This document shows positions 34,351-47,834 of a DNA stretch of 64,000 bases, in pieces. The stretch's first letter is position 1, and every line of letters begins with the position of its first letter. The notes beneath the pieces are model-generated. The model was given only the letters and a program-made list of their open reading frames with translations, was not told the DNA's origin and searched no databases. Where the stretch lies: the NCBI GenBank assembly GCA_019454045.1, contig SKCR01038151.1:124001-188000 (forward strand), in the 5' to 3' direction. A program made the translations under genes and the position numbers. Origin of the DNA: Zanthoxylum bungeanum (lineage: Eukaryota; Streptophyta; Magnoliopsida; Sapindales; Rutaceae).

Positions 34351-36918
34351 TGTAACGATCGGGAATTTCAATTACTGCTACATCGTAAGACGGGTTTCAT
34401 AAAATATAAATTATGTTTGGAAACATATACTTTTGTCAGATGACTATCGGTAAATTCTTCGAGAATTCGAAATTAGATGTTACGATATTCAACTTCAGAC
34501 AGTCCATGATATTTGGGCGATAATGCTTTCATACGAACTCTGATTTTTATGAGTTTTATATCGTCAGAAAGCTGAGATGGAGATCTACAACTTTTACGTT
34601 GAACATTTTCCCAAATTAGGAGCAGAAGTGAGTCGAAAACGTAGAACAAAAATTAGGATGAGTAGTACCCGATGGCCATTCTAGAGAATTATCAAAACTT
34701 CTACAAATCTCTAAACTTTCCTTTACCTTTGACAATTTCAAAGAAGCCCAAATATAAAAAAAGGGTTACTATTAGCATTTCACAAAATTAGAGAGAAAAC
34801 AAATAAGAATAAAACGTGAATGAAGGAAGAGAAGAAGAAGAAGAAACAAAAAATGAAGAAAAATAAGAAGAAGAATGAAGAAAAGAAAAAGAGAAGAGAA
34901 AAGAGGCAAAAGAGAATTTGGCATCCATGGAGGCTTGAGATATGAAGTAAAACCAAGAGAATGAAGGTAAGGAAACCTTAACCCAAGTTATGGATATTGG
35001 TGTTTTTGATGATTTATTTGTTGATGATAATGTTGGGGTTATAGTAATTGATATTTATGTGGGTTTAGTGATAAGGAAGTAATGGTTGTAGGAAATCCCC
35101 AAGTTGTTAAATTTTGGAAATGAGATTAAGACTAGATGATAGGTTAAATATAATTTGGCATTGAGAATGATATTGATGGTATTTAGAAATTGGTGAGTTT
35201 AATTACTTGTGTGGAGATATGGGTTAAGTGTTAAGGAAATTGATAAAGGAAAGCATGACAATAAGCCCAGATTTTGGTCATGTGTCGCGACGCATAGAAC
35301 CCCTCATCGCGACACGATCTGGGAATTCTCATAGAAATGCTTCTAGTTTGGTTCGCGTCGCGACCCTCAAGGCAAGAGTTTGGGTACCCCTCTGGACGAT
35401 GCGCGTCGCGACACACCCTGACCTACGTCGCGACGCGAGGTTAAAACATTCCCAAATTAATTTCAAACCATCTCAATTTCACCCGAACACGTTAGAGGCT
35501 ACCTTATAATTCCCGTATCAACTCATATTAATATATTACATTATGATGTGTGTACGATACCCTCAAAGTGAAAATGTTTACTTGAATAAGCAAATTTTAG
35601 TCTGATTCTGAAGTGCATCTCTAATCTAGTTTATCCAATGTAGATCATCGCAGGAACCACAAGTTTCACCAGTAAAGTGAAGAAAGACCAGCGGAACTCC
35701 AAAACAGTGAGTGAATATACTACCTTCTTAAAAAATTCTTTCGTTTTGTTATTTCTATATCATACTTACTTTCATGCTTTAGGGCGTTACATTCTTTTAT
35801 CATTACAATCATTTTATAAAAATTTATCATTTGAGTTTTACATTGAGAGAAACGTTTTTAGAAAATATTTTATATTTTTCGAGGCATGGGGGAAAAATCA
35901 CCTCAATATATAACTTGATTCAGCTTGGGATTGACAGATAGTAGATGTTGCACATGTAGAGGACTGGGGGTTGATGATACGTAACGCCCCCGGATCCTAG
36001 TTCAGGATTAGGGATGACAGATGCCCCTAGATCCTAGTTTCAGAGCTTGGAGGGTATCATAGATCTGCACCCCCAGTTCTAGTTCAGTGGCTTGGGGGAC
36101 GACGATAGGTAACGCCCCAAGACCATTAGTTTTAGGGACATGAGTGGCATGTTTTGGGGGACGACGATACGTCAAAGTCATGGTTTTTCATCCTAGCTCT
36201 AGTTAGGCGTATGGGGGGACGGCGATATGTAATGCCCCCGTACGTCAAGTTTTTCAGATACATACCAGTTTTCAGATTTTCAGAAAAAAAGTTTCCAGAT
36301 ATCAGATTTCCAGAAAATAGTTTTCAGATATTAGAGTTTAGAAATGTTTTCAGAAAATTTCAGAGAGATAGGCTTTATAGAAGAGATTTCAGACAAGGTT
36401 TTCAGGAAAAAAAAGTTTTTTTTTTATATAAAGTTATTCTTGAAATGTGATTTCAGAACCAAGTGTTTTTATATCAGTATTTCAGTTTTTTGTCCACTCG
36501 CTTAGATCGTACATCGATCTAACCCCCACTCTAGTTTTTTGTTGTTACAGGTATTCTCGAAGAACAACCTCGGTAAGATGGATACTGATGCAGTCACTAG
36601 GGTATGGAGTCCACCAGTTCAAGTCAGGATCAGAGTGAGAGCCCAGTTATAGTCAATTAAAGTCATGTATTAGTATTTGGGTTTATCTGTAGTCATTGTA
36701 TAAACATGTGTTTTTATATATACAATTATGGGAGTTGAGTCTCTGCATGTTAAGTTGTTAAGTTTGGGCCACGATCCCATACATACGATATATATGTATA
36801 TATATATAATTAGAGAAAATAGCATTAGTAATTGAATAGTAGTTATCAGAGTCAGAGGCTTATGGGGTTAGTACGATCTATCATTTGTCAGTAACATCTC
36901 CCGAATGGGGATGTTACA
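34351..36918 (+). mobile_element. Solo LTR, about 2.57 kb
   Basis: Begins TGTAACGATCGGGA and ends GGGGATGTTACA, giving TGTAAC/GTTACA inverted ends and CGGGA/TCCCG-like sub-terminal mirror words. TCAT occurs immediately on both sides and may be the target duplication. No PBS, pol or second LTR adjoins, so this is a solo LTR. Length and ends resemble Tekay/Del-type chromovirus LTRs. Inside are GTCGCGAC palindromes (35283-35432), a GAA-rich tract (34815-34915) and imperfect GGGGACGACGATACGTAACG-like repeats (35950-36240). Confidence 0.7.
35950..36240. repeat. Imperfect tandem repeats within the solo LTR
   Basis: The sequence GGGGG...GACGATA[CG]GTAACGCCCC and a CTAGTT[CT]AG-type spacer recur four to five times at 60-90 bp intervals. 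Degenerate. Confidence 0.6.
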
Positions 36919-36979
36919 TCATGTATATGATATTGTAAGTTTAGAACTTTTGGTTTAAATATTTAAAGTTGTAACTTAG
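36919..36979. other. Short unique spacer
   Basis: 61 bp between the solo LTR and the next element; no feature seen. Confidence 0.4.
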
Positions 36980-39666
36980 TGTTAGGGTTGGTGCTCCGAG
37001 TGCCTATTCGGATCGTATTTATGTATGATTCATAATTACAAGCAAATCAAATTTTCCATAATATTACCAATTTTACTGGTAGCACCCTTGTATTTCATAC
37101 GCTTATTCGATCTAATTACGATTAGATATCTGATTACGATTAGATCGAAACTGAATCTGGTTCAGTGATACGTGTATATTAGACAAAGACCCTAGGATTT
37201 ACAGTATAGTGCGCAGTTACAACGTAGTTTGTAATTGACATTGGGAAGCGCACTATTAGTTGTATATCCTTAAATAAAGTTTCTAGTTAAGATTTGCTAA
37301 CATAGGTCGGTTAGTAAAATCCATTGAGACCAGACATGTCGTATATTATGACTTGGTCCGATGGTTTATCCCAGTGAACCATGAGTCTCGGGAGACTCGT
37401 ATAGACATGTAGGTGTTTATTTGATAAGACACTAAACGACTCACTGAAGGTTTCCTAATAGATGGTACACCAACGTCTAGTAATGATCAGACCTCCGCAT
37501 GTTCGTTGGGTGTGGACTGATGGTCATGATATCCTGTGGGTATCAAGATAGGATCCATCAGTCCTGTGTACAAGGCATAGGCATCCAACACGTGTTTATG
37601 ATCAAGTAAATCCATGGCCGTGGTATGGTATAACTTCGGAAATCAGTTCTGAGTGTTATTTAGAGATCGTAAATTGAAAGTCGATTGTATTATACCGACG
37701 ACGAATTTGACGTTCTGATCTATATCCGAGGTATAATACGGATGGCCTGTGACGGAGGGATTATACGTATGCTATGACCTCGACTTGTATAGCTTAGTGA
37801 GATTATCCGTGGTCGTCATAATCCATGAGTGGGTGGATTATGGACACGAAATTAGATTTCGTGACGGATATGGTATAACTTCGGAAATCAGTTCTGAGTG
37901 TTATTTAGAGATCGTAAATTGAAAGTCGATTGTATTATACCGAACGAATTTGACGTTCTGATCTATATCCCAGGTATAATACGGATGGCCTGTGACGGAG
38001 GGATTATACGTATGCTATGACCTCGACTTGTATAGTTTAGCGAGATTATCCGTGGTCGTCATAATCCATGAGTGGGTGGATTATGGACACGAAATTAGAT
38101 TTCGTGACGGATATACCTAAACTTAGAGAGTCCCACAATATGAAGTGTACTCGTTGAGCACTTGGGCAACTCAATATGAATAATACGGATTATTCATAAT
38201 ACTTCATCGGATTAAATGAGTTAATCGGATCGTTTAATCAGTTAAACGATAACAAATGCATTATGGGATTTTGTCCGCTAATAATATTGTGTATTTGTAT
38301 TTGATACATAATACGATTAGATACACATTAATTATTTGTCAAATGAGATTTTGACACATGCCATAAATATATGTATTTGTTATTTATTGTAAATAAAATA
38401 CATATATAATAATAATTACATTAATTAATTATTTGGATATTTAATTGTAAAAAATCTAAATTGTTAATTAATAAGACTTTTTCATAAATGTTATGATTCA
38501 TGTCCAATTATTATTGGAGCATTTGGCATGTATTAAATAAGCTTTATATGTGTCCAATTTTGATAAGTAAATTATAAAGTGTAATTGCATTAATTTGATT
38601 AATTGAAAAAAGATAATAATACCCCTATTCTTGTCAAATTTCGTCCATATAAAAGAGAGAGAAAAATTATTTTTGATCATCTTCTTCACCTCTCCACTTT
38701 GCCGTGAGTTTCACCAAAATTGGGTTTCAAGTTCATTTGATTAATCCATGAAGATTTGAAGCAAAAATCAAGAAAAAAAGTCTAAGGATTTGGGGATTTA
38801 AGGTAAGTCTTCAATACCCTATGCCTAGAAATTAGATTTCTTATTTCTTGATGACTTAGAAATGTTATAGGGTTTACTTCAAATCTGAAAAATGGGGCTT
38901 TGTGGTTTGGTTGATGGATTGGAAGTTTGTAGGCGTGTGTGAAGAAGAAATTGGGTGGAATTAATGTAATTTGCATCCAATTTTGTTCAAATTGTTGTTG
39001 GATAATAAGTTGCCATTCTAGAGTTGTTGATCCACTCTAAATAGCCTAGAATTGTTCTAGAATTGTTCATGTGTGGTGGGACTTCTTTGGTGTAGGATAA
39101 TTAGATTAATCCTAGTGAAAAATTAGATTTAAGCATGAATTTTTAGCATTTTTTGTCACTGTTTCAGATCTGGAATTTTCAGTATATATATTGATGTATT
39201 TGATGTTAAATAAATGTTTTGGATGTAATTTGGGAGTTGGAACAATGGCAGAAAAGTCTTTCTGACTTGAAATAAGCGAAAACGGCCAAAAATGGGGTTA
39301 CCGGGTGGATTTTGAGCCAACCGGGTGACGGCTATCCAAACATTGAATCCGTCACTGTTCGGGCAGCTCATGAACTGCCCTGACACTATTGGAGCTGACC
39401 TGGGTAGTTTCCATAAGTGTCGGGTAGTCAGTTCGGTCAAAAACGCGTTTTAGGTAATTTTGCGGAAAAACGGTTTTCGTAAAAGTTTCGCGAGTTTTTA
39501 ACTTGTTTATGTCAATATTTGATATTGAATAATAGGTTTAGGTGAAATATGAATAAATTATTCATATTAAATATTGAATAATTATTTTGTATTTTAAAAA
39601 GGTTTTAAAATACAATTTCGCCCGAACCCGCGCTTTCGCTGCGCCCCATCGCCCAAAACCCCAACA
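36980..39666 (+). repeat. 5' LTR of element IV
   Basis: TGTTAGGGTTGGTGCTCC ... AAACCCCAACA. Compared with the 3' LTR it has a 245-bp tandem duplication (unit starts 37627 and 37872) and lacks about 100 bp present at 44383-44486. Confidence 0.92.
37627..38116. repeat. 245-bp tandem duplication, two copies
   Basis: GGTATAACTTCGGAAATCAG starts at 37627 and 37872, and the copies are near-identical to each other. The 3' LTR has one copy (about 44636-44877). The duplication therefore arose, or was lost, after insertion. Confidence 0.92.
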
Positions 39667-42600
39667 AAAATGGTATCAGAGCGGGTCTGATGCTTCATTC
39701 ATTACATTATTCATGCTTGATATATGATATATAATCCAATTTTAATGTTCGCACATGCTTGGAATCTATATGTGTTTCTTTACTTCTCGGTTCTTCGCTA
39801 ACGAACACGTAGCAGAAATTTAATTGTTAAATTGAGTTATATGTTCTAAGATAGAATTGAAATGTTTAGAAAATGATTTAGATTAAGATTCTGCATTTGA
39901 TGTAGATTAAAACTTCCATAGGAAAATCCCCGCATTTAAATATGGCTGTAAAGTAACGTGTATTGGATACATATTTCTTGGTCCGTCTTGTCAGTACGGT
40001 TTATAGGTATTTTTCTATAAGTGCATCTGAGATCATGCCAAAGTATGAGGGTGTAGTTATAGGATTTTATCCATACCGATTGTATAATGATACTGGATAA
40101 ATTCAAGTGAAAGTGGAAATCATGAACGTGCCATAGCTGTCAGGATTACACCGGTAGCTTGAGTTTGTCATTGACAAGTGTAGCCTTGATACGCCTCCCT
40201 ATGAACGTGCCAAAGCTGTCACAGCGCGAAACGACCAAGACCAAAACCAGGAGTCACTGGCGAGTGATTGATAAGGAGTTGTCTACCTAATGAATATACG
40301 TAGGCAAGAACGTGACAAAGCTGTAAGTCGAAATATATTCATGGGATCCCACTCTCAATATGAAATTCGATTTAATTATTGAATTCCCGTTGTCCGTTGG
40401 GGATTACGGTATTACGTAAAGTAGTGGGAGACACTGCTGAGTTTAAAATCCATAACTTAAGCAGTGAGTAATATTTTGGAATTTACTCCTTTTGTTTTCC
40501 TTACATTCTATATTGTTTATAGATTTATACTTCTAATCCAGTGCATGTATATTACTTGAATATATAGGTTTTCTATCTTTACTTATGGTTGTGTAGGTTC
40601 TAGAAATAGAATAGACTTAGATATAGTTAGATTGGTTAAAACCATCGGGAACTGTTGTTCTGATTTTCTTTTGAAAATCAAGATGGTTTGTGACTTAGTT
40701 TCTAAGTCACGATTAGGTAATCTAAATATATATGTGTGTTTAGGATATTATTCTAGTTAGAATTGTTTCTTATGCAGTAAGAATTGACTTGAATAGTTCA
40801 TGTCTCGAGATTCTTGACTAGCATTAAGAAAACCCATTTAGTATTTGTTTATCTAATAATGACGTTTCTTTGCTTTTAGTGACTTTTAGAAGTCACGTGC
40901 CTGACACAGTTTGCTAATCGATTATTTACAATTGTTGTAAATAATTGAACGCAAATTATAAAGCTTAAGAAATGAGATGCATATAATTTTGTATAGAGAA
41001 TATTGATTCTCACAATACAACAACTGCAGGTATTGGATACCTGATCTCCCGTCTAGTTACTTAAAATAATGTTTAACAATAGTTTTGATATTTGAAATCA
41101 GAACTTGTGACTATTGGATAGTTACTTGTTCTGTATAAACAGTTGTTGCATATTTTAAGACGACTAGTAGTGTCATTAATGAAAGATAAACATTAAGAAA
41201 TTATTCGGTAATAAATAAATTAGAACTGTGCTTTATGAGATTTTATCATAAAAGCATTAGATGTTCGATCCTTATGGTAAAAGATGGTTTGATACGAGTT
41301 CACACCACGTATCCTTTTGAATATTGTATTCAGGAAGTGATTAAATCTCATTTAACCGATGATTGTCATTGGACCACAGATTTATTAGACTAATACATTG
41401 GATGTATGTAGTTTAATGAATTAGAAATTGCCTTAGATAGTTTTCTATACTCCCTGACTTAGTTGATTAATTTTCATGACTTAGTTACGTGTTTCTAATA
41501 GAGAACATGTTGAACGTCTTGAATTGTTCAAGAACTGTCAATATGATTCTAATGAAACTCAGATAGAGTATTTTGAATAGTTCAAAGATATTTTATCTGT
41601 AATGTTGAAAACTTTGTCTTTAAAATTCATTGCGCGTCTTTAAATTGTTTAAGAAGTTTGATTTGATCAAACACATGAATTTGAGGCAATTAGTTCTAAA
41701 TTATTTAAGGAATATGATTCTTACCCAGTATTAAACTTCCGCGATTCCATTTTGATGGAATTGGTCAGTGGGAGTAATCAGATCTTATATGATTTGATTC
41801 GTTGATATTAAGTGTTACCGAATTATTTTTCAATACTCTTGGGGTTATGCTTCAGTAACGCTAATTCATCTATTTAATTATGGTTCCATTTGTTTCTACA
41901 ATCACACATATGATGTGTATAGTAGAAAATTCGAATCTTGAAAAGTTTTAGATTTGAAACTTTCTTTTGTATAATGGTTATATAATTGAAAATACTTATG
42001 CCTCTGAGGTATGAGTGATAGGTTTATCATTTATTCTATTTAATAGAATATTTTATTCTATTTGATAGAATATCTTTTCTACGATCTCGAATAATGAAAT
42101 TGTTTTGTTACTTGGTGGTTGACATTGGATGTTGACAATTGTAGAAATGACTTGACTTAGTGAAGTCAAATAAGAGAGTGATAAACTGTGATGGAACTAC
42201 ATAATTAATAAGATGAAAAGACCTTTAGATAACTGCCGTATAAGTTTAATAGGAAGTCAGAATCATTTACAAAGTATTTGATACTTAATAATTCTGATGT
42301 TTTCTTATCGAAGAAAAATATCCTATAACTCATAGTGGGAGCGATATTTGATATTGATCCGGAAATTAGCATTGAACCATAGATCTAAGATTGTTCACGG
42401 CTTATGACGATCACATTTTGAACTTGACTAAGCGTTCGTTATGAATAGTTCATAAAATGTGCAAACTTTTTGCGTAGCAAAAGTAAAGTGAGCTTGATAA
42501 AGGTTTGACCTTTATAGTATGACAGTGAGAAAGTTATACTCAGTAGTCTATTGTAGATTCTGAGGAAGCTTGTCTTTTGTCGCACTAATTGAACAATAAA

Positions 42601-43884
42601 AGATGTATTGGTTAATGTCGATATTAAACCGTGTGTTTTGGCTAAAGAATGCAAAGTGGCGTTCTTGAGTGATTTCTTCGAATGAGAAATTCGTTGTGAT
42701 TTCTTTGTTTGAAGAGTTCATTCTAGAATGGCCCTGGAGTTTGTATTCTGCTAATATCACAGTTTGATATACTGGCTTATAGAGCCTACTGTAGACTCAG
42801 ATGAGCTTTCTAGAAATTCGTGTTCTCTGATTTTGATATCAGTCAGATTGTCTGGTTTTATCAAAATATAGAGAATATGTATTTGTCAGTAGGGTCAGTG
42901 GGAGCGTACAAATTTCTTTCTAGTATTATATATCATAAGTCTTCTTCTCTGTGAAAGCAGTGGAAGTAGTCTGTGATATATCTGATATAAAGTTTTTATA
43001 TGATATAAAACTAAGAGACTTGTGAAAGACTCTCATTAATCGCATATTAGATATGATCTAATAAAGGACACAACGAGACTATCTGTATGACAGTTAGTGT
43101 AATTGTTTGACAGTTAACATGTCTTTTATGTATATAGTATTCATCTTTCGTAAATGATGATTCCTTTATCGAAAGAAAGATTGATTGGAATGTCTAGTCA
43201 ATCTTATGCATCATAGGATGATGGCGTGATGAATACCATATTATGTGTGATTATAATATCAATTTAATCGTAATTGTTACGAGTTATTTTGATTTGCTGC
43301 AGACCATATGATGAATCTTGAAACATGTTCTTTGTGATCTTTGAGATATTAAGAATGAGTTTCTAATTCATGGAGAATTTAGTCAGCAACCATAAGGTCA
43401 GATTAGTATTGATTCTAATTATGACATTAGATGGTCTATGTCATATAAAGTCAGAAAGGATGCAATGGGAGTGTCACTATTGATTCTACTGAACTAGTGG
43501 AATCAGTTGCAACTTTTGAAGTATTGACTTATGAAGTTGCAAAGTGACCTCAACAATTAGAGGTGTTGATATTAGTTTTGTGCTTGCGGTTGTCTCAATG
43601 TATTTGGATTTGATTTCTAAATATATAGATAACTTAGTAACTATAGCATAATACTAATATAGCTTCTGAGTCATATTGATGTGGAATTTGGATTCTGCAG
43701 AATATGAATGATGCTGCTTAAGGAAAACAGTTGAGTTTGTTGGACATACTCGATTTGTTAAAGCAGGCTTACTTGTTGTTGCCTACCTCTTGAGTGCTGG
43801 TGAGCTCTGGAGGGCCACGGTATGTGATACACATTAGATGTGTAATGGATACTGGGGATTGGCACTAGAGCAAGTAGGAGAAAT
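39667..43884 (+). other. Internal region of element IV, no coding capacity
   Basis: PBS at 39671-39682. Three short GAACGTG[CA]CA[AT]AGCTGT repeats occur at 40125-40325. AGTGGGAG-type words recur near 40428, 41768, 42333, 42897 and 43469. No gag or pol motif could be found on either strand and all frames are short, so the internal sequence is either non-coding by descent or decayed past recognition. Confidence 0.65.
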
Positions 43885-45829
43885 TGTTAGGGTTGGTGCT
43901 CCGAGTGCCTATCCGGATCGTATTTATGTCTGATTCATAATTATGAGCAATTCAATTTTCCATAATATTACCAATTTTATTGGTAGCACCCTTGTCTTTT
44001 ATACGCTTATTCGATCTAATTACGATTAGATATCTGATTACGATTAGATCGAAACTGAATCCGGTTCAGTGATACGTGTATATTAGACAAAGACCTTAGG
44101 ATTTACAGTATAGTGCGTAGTTACAACGTAGTTTGTAATTGACATTGGGAAGCGCAATATTAGTTGTATATCCTTAAATAAAGTTCCTGGTGAAGATTTG
44201 CTAACATAGGTCGGTTAGTAAAATCCGTTGAGACCAGTACATGTCGTATATTATGACTTGGTCCGATGGTTTATCCCAGTGAACCATGAGTCTTGGGAGA
44301 CTCGTATAGATATGTAGGTGTTTATTTGATAAGACACTAAATGACTCACTGAAGGTTTCCTAATAGATGGTACACCAACGTCAATAGGAACCTTCATGAG
44401 TTGAGCGAGCATAGTGGTCATTTGACTTAAGATACCACTATGGATATATGAGCTATCCTCCACACTTTGATGGCAGTCACGTCAACGATCTAGTCATGAT
44501 CAGACCTCCGTTTGTTCGTTGGGTGTGGACTGATGCTCATGATATCATGTGCAAATCAATATAGGATCTGTTAGTCCTATATACAAGGCATAGGCATCCA
44601 ACATGTGTTTACGATCTAGTAAATCCATGGCTGTGGTATAACTTCGGAAATCAGTTCCGAGTGTTATTTAGAGATCGTAAATTGAAAGTCGATTGTATTA
44701 TACCGAACGGATTTGACGTTTGGATCTATATCCCAGGTATAATACGGATGGCCTGTGGCGGAGGGATTATACGTATGATATGACCTCGCTTGTATAGTTT
44801 ATCGAGATTATCCGTGGTCGTCATAATCCATGAGTGGGTGGATTATGGACACGAAATTAGATTTCGTGACGGATATACCTAAACTTAGAGAGTCCCACAA
44901 TATGAAGTGTACTCGTTGAGCACTTGGGCAACTCAATATGAATAATACAGATTATTCATAATACTTCATCGGATTAAATGAGTTAATTGAGATCGTTTAA
45001 TCGGTTAAACGATAACACATGCATTAGGGATTTTCTCCGCTAATAATTATTGTGTATTTATATTTGATACATAATACGATTAGATACACATTAATTATTT
45101 GTCAAATGAGATTTTGACACATGCCATAAATATATGTATTTTTTATTTATTGTAAATAAAATACATATATAATAATAATTACAATAATTAATTATTTGGA
45201 TATTTAATTGTTAAATATCTAAATTGTTAATTAATAAGAATTTTTCATAAATGTTATGATTCATGTCCAATTATTATTGGAGCATTTGGCATGTATTAAA
45301 TAAGCTTTATATGTGTCCAATTTTGATTGGTAAATTATAAAGTGTAATTGCATTAATTTGATTAATTGAAAAAAGACAATAATACCCATACTCTTGTCAA
45401 ATTTCGTCCATATAAAAGAGAGAGAGAAAAATTATTTTTGATCATCTTCTTCACCTCTCCACTTTGCCGTGAGTTTCACCAAAAATGGGTTTCAAGTTCA
45501 TTTTATTAATCCATGAAGATTTGAAGCAAAAATCAAAGAAAAAAGGGTAAGGATTTGGGGATTTAAGGTAAGTCTTCAATACCCTAAGCCTAGAAATTAG
45601 ATTTCTTATTTCTTGATGACATAGAAATGTTCTAGGGTTTACTTCAAATCTAAAAAATGGGGATTTGTGGTTTGTTCGATGGATTGGAAGTTTGTAGGCA
45701 TGTGTGAAGTAGAAATTGGGTGGAATTAAAGTAATTTGCATCCAATTTTTTTCAAATTGTTGTTGGACAATAATTGCCATTCTATATTTGTTGATCCACT
45801 CTAAATAGCCTAGAATTGTTCTAGGGTTG
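43885..45829 (+). repeat. 3' LTR of element IV, interrupted
   Basis: Matches the 5' LTR from its first base to a position equivalent to about 39058, where copia II (TGTTAGAC) begins. The remaining ~600 bp should lie beyond the right window edge, after copia II. Confidence 0.9.
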
Positions 45830-47819
45830 TGTTAGACAATTATGACCCATAGCGTCACTGTTTGTAAAAGTCATTGTGTTTTTGTACAAAATTAACTATG
45901 TTGTAATGAAATTGCCTTTTACCGTTTTGTAATTTATTTACTTTGATATATAAATGGTAAGTGTCCTTACGATTAGTTCCGGATTGAGATGATATGAGAC
46001 AATATCAATCCATAAAGGTTTAATCATTAAATATCCATAGTCGTAGTATTATCGAGATTGGACATCGATAATGCGGAATAGACTAGTATTGCACTTGTAC
46101 GCGTTATGAGGGCATAATGGCATAGTTCTCATTTATTTAAGTATTGGATACTTATGCAAGTGCGATAGGAGGTTGTGTTTTACCGATGGTATGGAAAACA
46201 GCTTCGCTCTGGATAGACCCCGCGGAATCCCATTGGTAGTATGTATATGTGTCTATGGGAGTCCGCTTCAGGGTAGGTGTATTTGGTCTTAACCTGAGAC
46301 TTGCATCGCTACTACTTGCGACAATCAGTAAACTTTGGTTTTGGTCGTCCAGGGCTTTAATAGGTTCTGTGTACGCCTCTATTGGGTTTATTGAGAATCG
46401 TAGTGTATTGGATGTGATGTCAAGATGGAAGTATCACTTCAGACATATGGAGATGATGATCACGCAGGGATTCAGAACTAGTTCTCTATTGTGTTGCAAC
46501 CATCGAGATAATATGACAAGGTCATGATTATCCGATTTAAAGAGACTAGTTGTTTGATATCTGATATGTGCTTCGTACGGGGCAGACATTATTCCAGCCC
46601 CAGGCCTTGGACGTGACATCTGATACTGGATCGCTATACGCAATACTACGTATACTACGCCTGACATAGATTGTATATTCCAGTAAGAATATTTCTGGAG
46701 AATTGGGTAGGCACGGTTCTTTGCTAGAAGCCAACCATGTCTTGTAAATCGGTAAGCACATGGTACGAGGTACTCACTTTATCGGATAGTCCGATAACCG
46801 GATTTACTGCCAACATATCCAGAGGTCTCTTGGGTCGCTTCCCAAAGTTTCACCGATGACAGTTGACTCGATTAGAATTAATCTAGGATTAATTAAGAGA
46901 GAGAAAATTAATCTGGGATTAATTGAAGCATTATTTAATCTGGGATTAAATGTGTTCGAAAGAGAGAGAGCATGATTAATTTGGAATTAATCGGTAAAAT
47001 AAATTTAATAGTTAAATTTGATTTTCCTATTTAATTTATTGACATGGGCTAAAATTAATATATCAGATATATTAATATTAATTGGATTTCACTACGAAAT
47101 TAAAGTCGGACTTCAATATGAACGAACAGACTAATTTAGAATTAAGTCATTAACGGCATTCGTAAAAAATTTACGAGACGTCGTTATTTAATTAAATTAG
47201 ATTTAATTATTTAGCGACGAGAATTCGTTTAATCAGATTAAACGAATCCGAGCCGCGGAAAACATTCGTAGAATCCATTTGAATTTTGAATTCAAATGTG
47301 GGGCCCACTTTAAATGTGGTAGTTGGGAGAGTGGTTGGCATTTTATGCCAAACCATCTACTTTCCAACCACCTTGGAATGGTTTTGGTGAAACCATTTAC
47401 CCAACCACCTTGTTTAGGTGAAAAGGGTAAATTGGTTTTTACCAAAAGGCATCTCTCTCTCTCATTTGGTAACATATCTCACAAACACAAACCCTAGCAC
47501 ACATGGCTTTGGGCGTGAGCTTCTCCATCTTCTCTCTTTGATTTTGTGGCAAAATCAAGTTAGCTAGCACTTCAAAGAATCAACAAAGGTGATAGGGAAA
47601 CAACTCAAAGCTTGGAATCAACACAAAGGTTGGATCTTGGAGATCTTCATTCACAACTCAAAGCTTGGAATCAACACAAATGAAGGATCTTGGAGATCTT
47701 CTTCTCAAAATTTTAAGAGCTCAAATCCATTCAATGTAAGTAATTCCACAACTTATAATGAATTTATGAACACCTTTTCTTGCTTATTAGATCCTTGGCA
47801 TGTTCTAGGAACACTAACA
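45830..47819 (+). repeat. 5' LTR of copia element II
   Basis: TGTTAGACAATTATGACCC ... GGAACACTAACA, 1990 bp. From 46869 to 46990 it carries four interrupted palindromes of the form TTAATCTGGGATTAA. The reverse-oriented relatives are at 18338, 19868 and 27791. Confidence 0.93.
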
Positions 47820-47820
47820 A

Positions 47821-47834
47821 TGGTATCAAGAGCC
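47821..47834 (+). other. Primer binding site of copia element II
   Basis: TGGTATCAAGAGCC, one base after the LTR; a variant of the iMet-type primer site with one extra A. Confidence 0.88.

Larger units (their letters stand above)
36980..45829 (+). mobile_element. LTR element IV, large non-coding derivative, interrupted at 45830
   Basis: 5' LTR 36980-39666, PBS TGGTATCAGAGC at 39671, a 4.2-kb internal region without usable ORFs, purine tract GTAGGAGAAAT, and 3' LTR from 43885 cut by insertion of copia II at 45830. The primer site and AGTAGGAGAAATTGTTAG junction are copia-like. Lack of gag-pol with ~2.7-kb LTRs fits a large retrotransposon derivative mobilised in trans. Confidence 0.8.

Noticed and set aside
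35677..36638. ORFs rich in Phe/Arg in the solo LTR
   Set aside because: Derived from TTTTCAGA-type simple repeats with no domain and no start context.
36780..36815. TA-rich tract as an origin or promoter
   Set aside because: Simple (TA)n-like microsatellite near an LTR end, without supporting signals.
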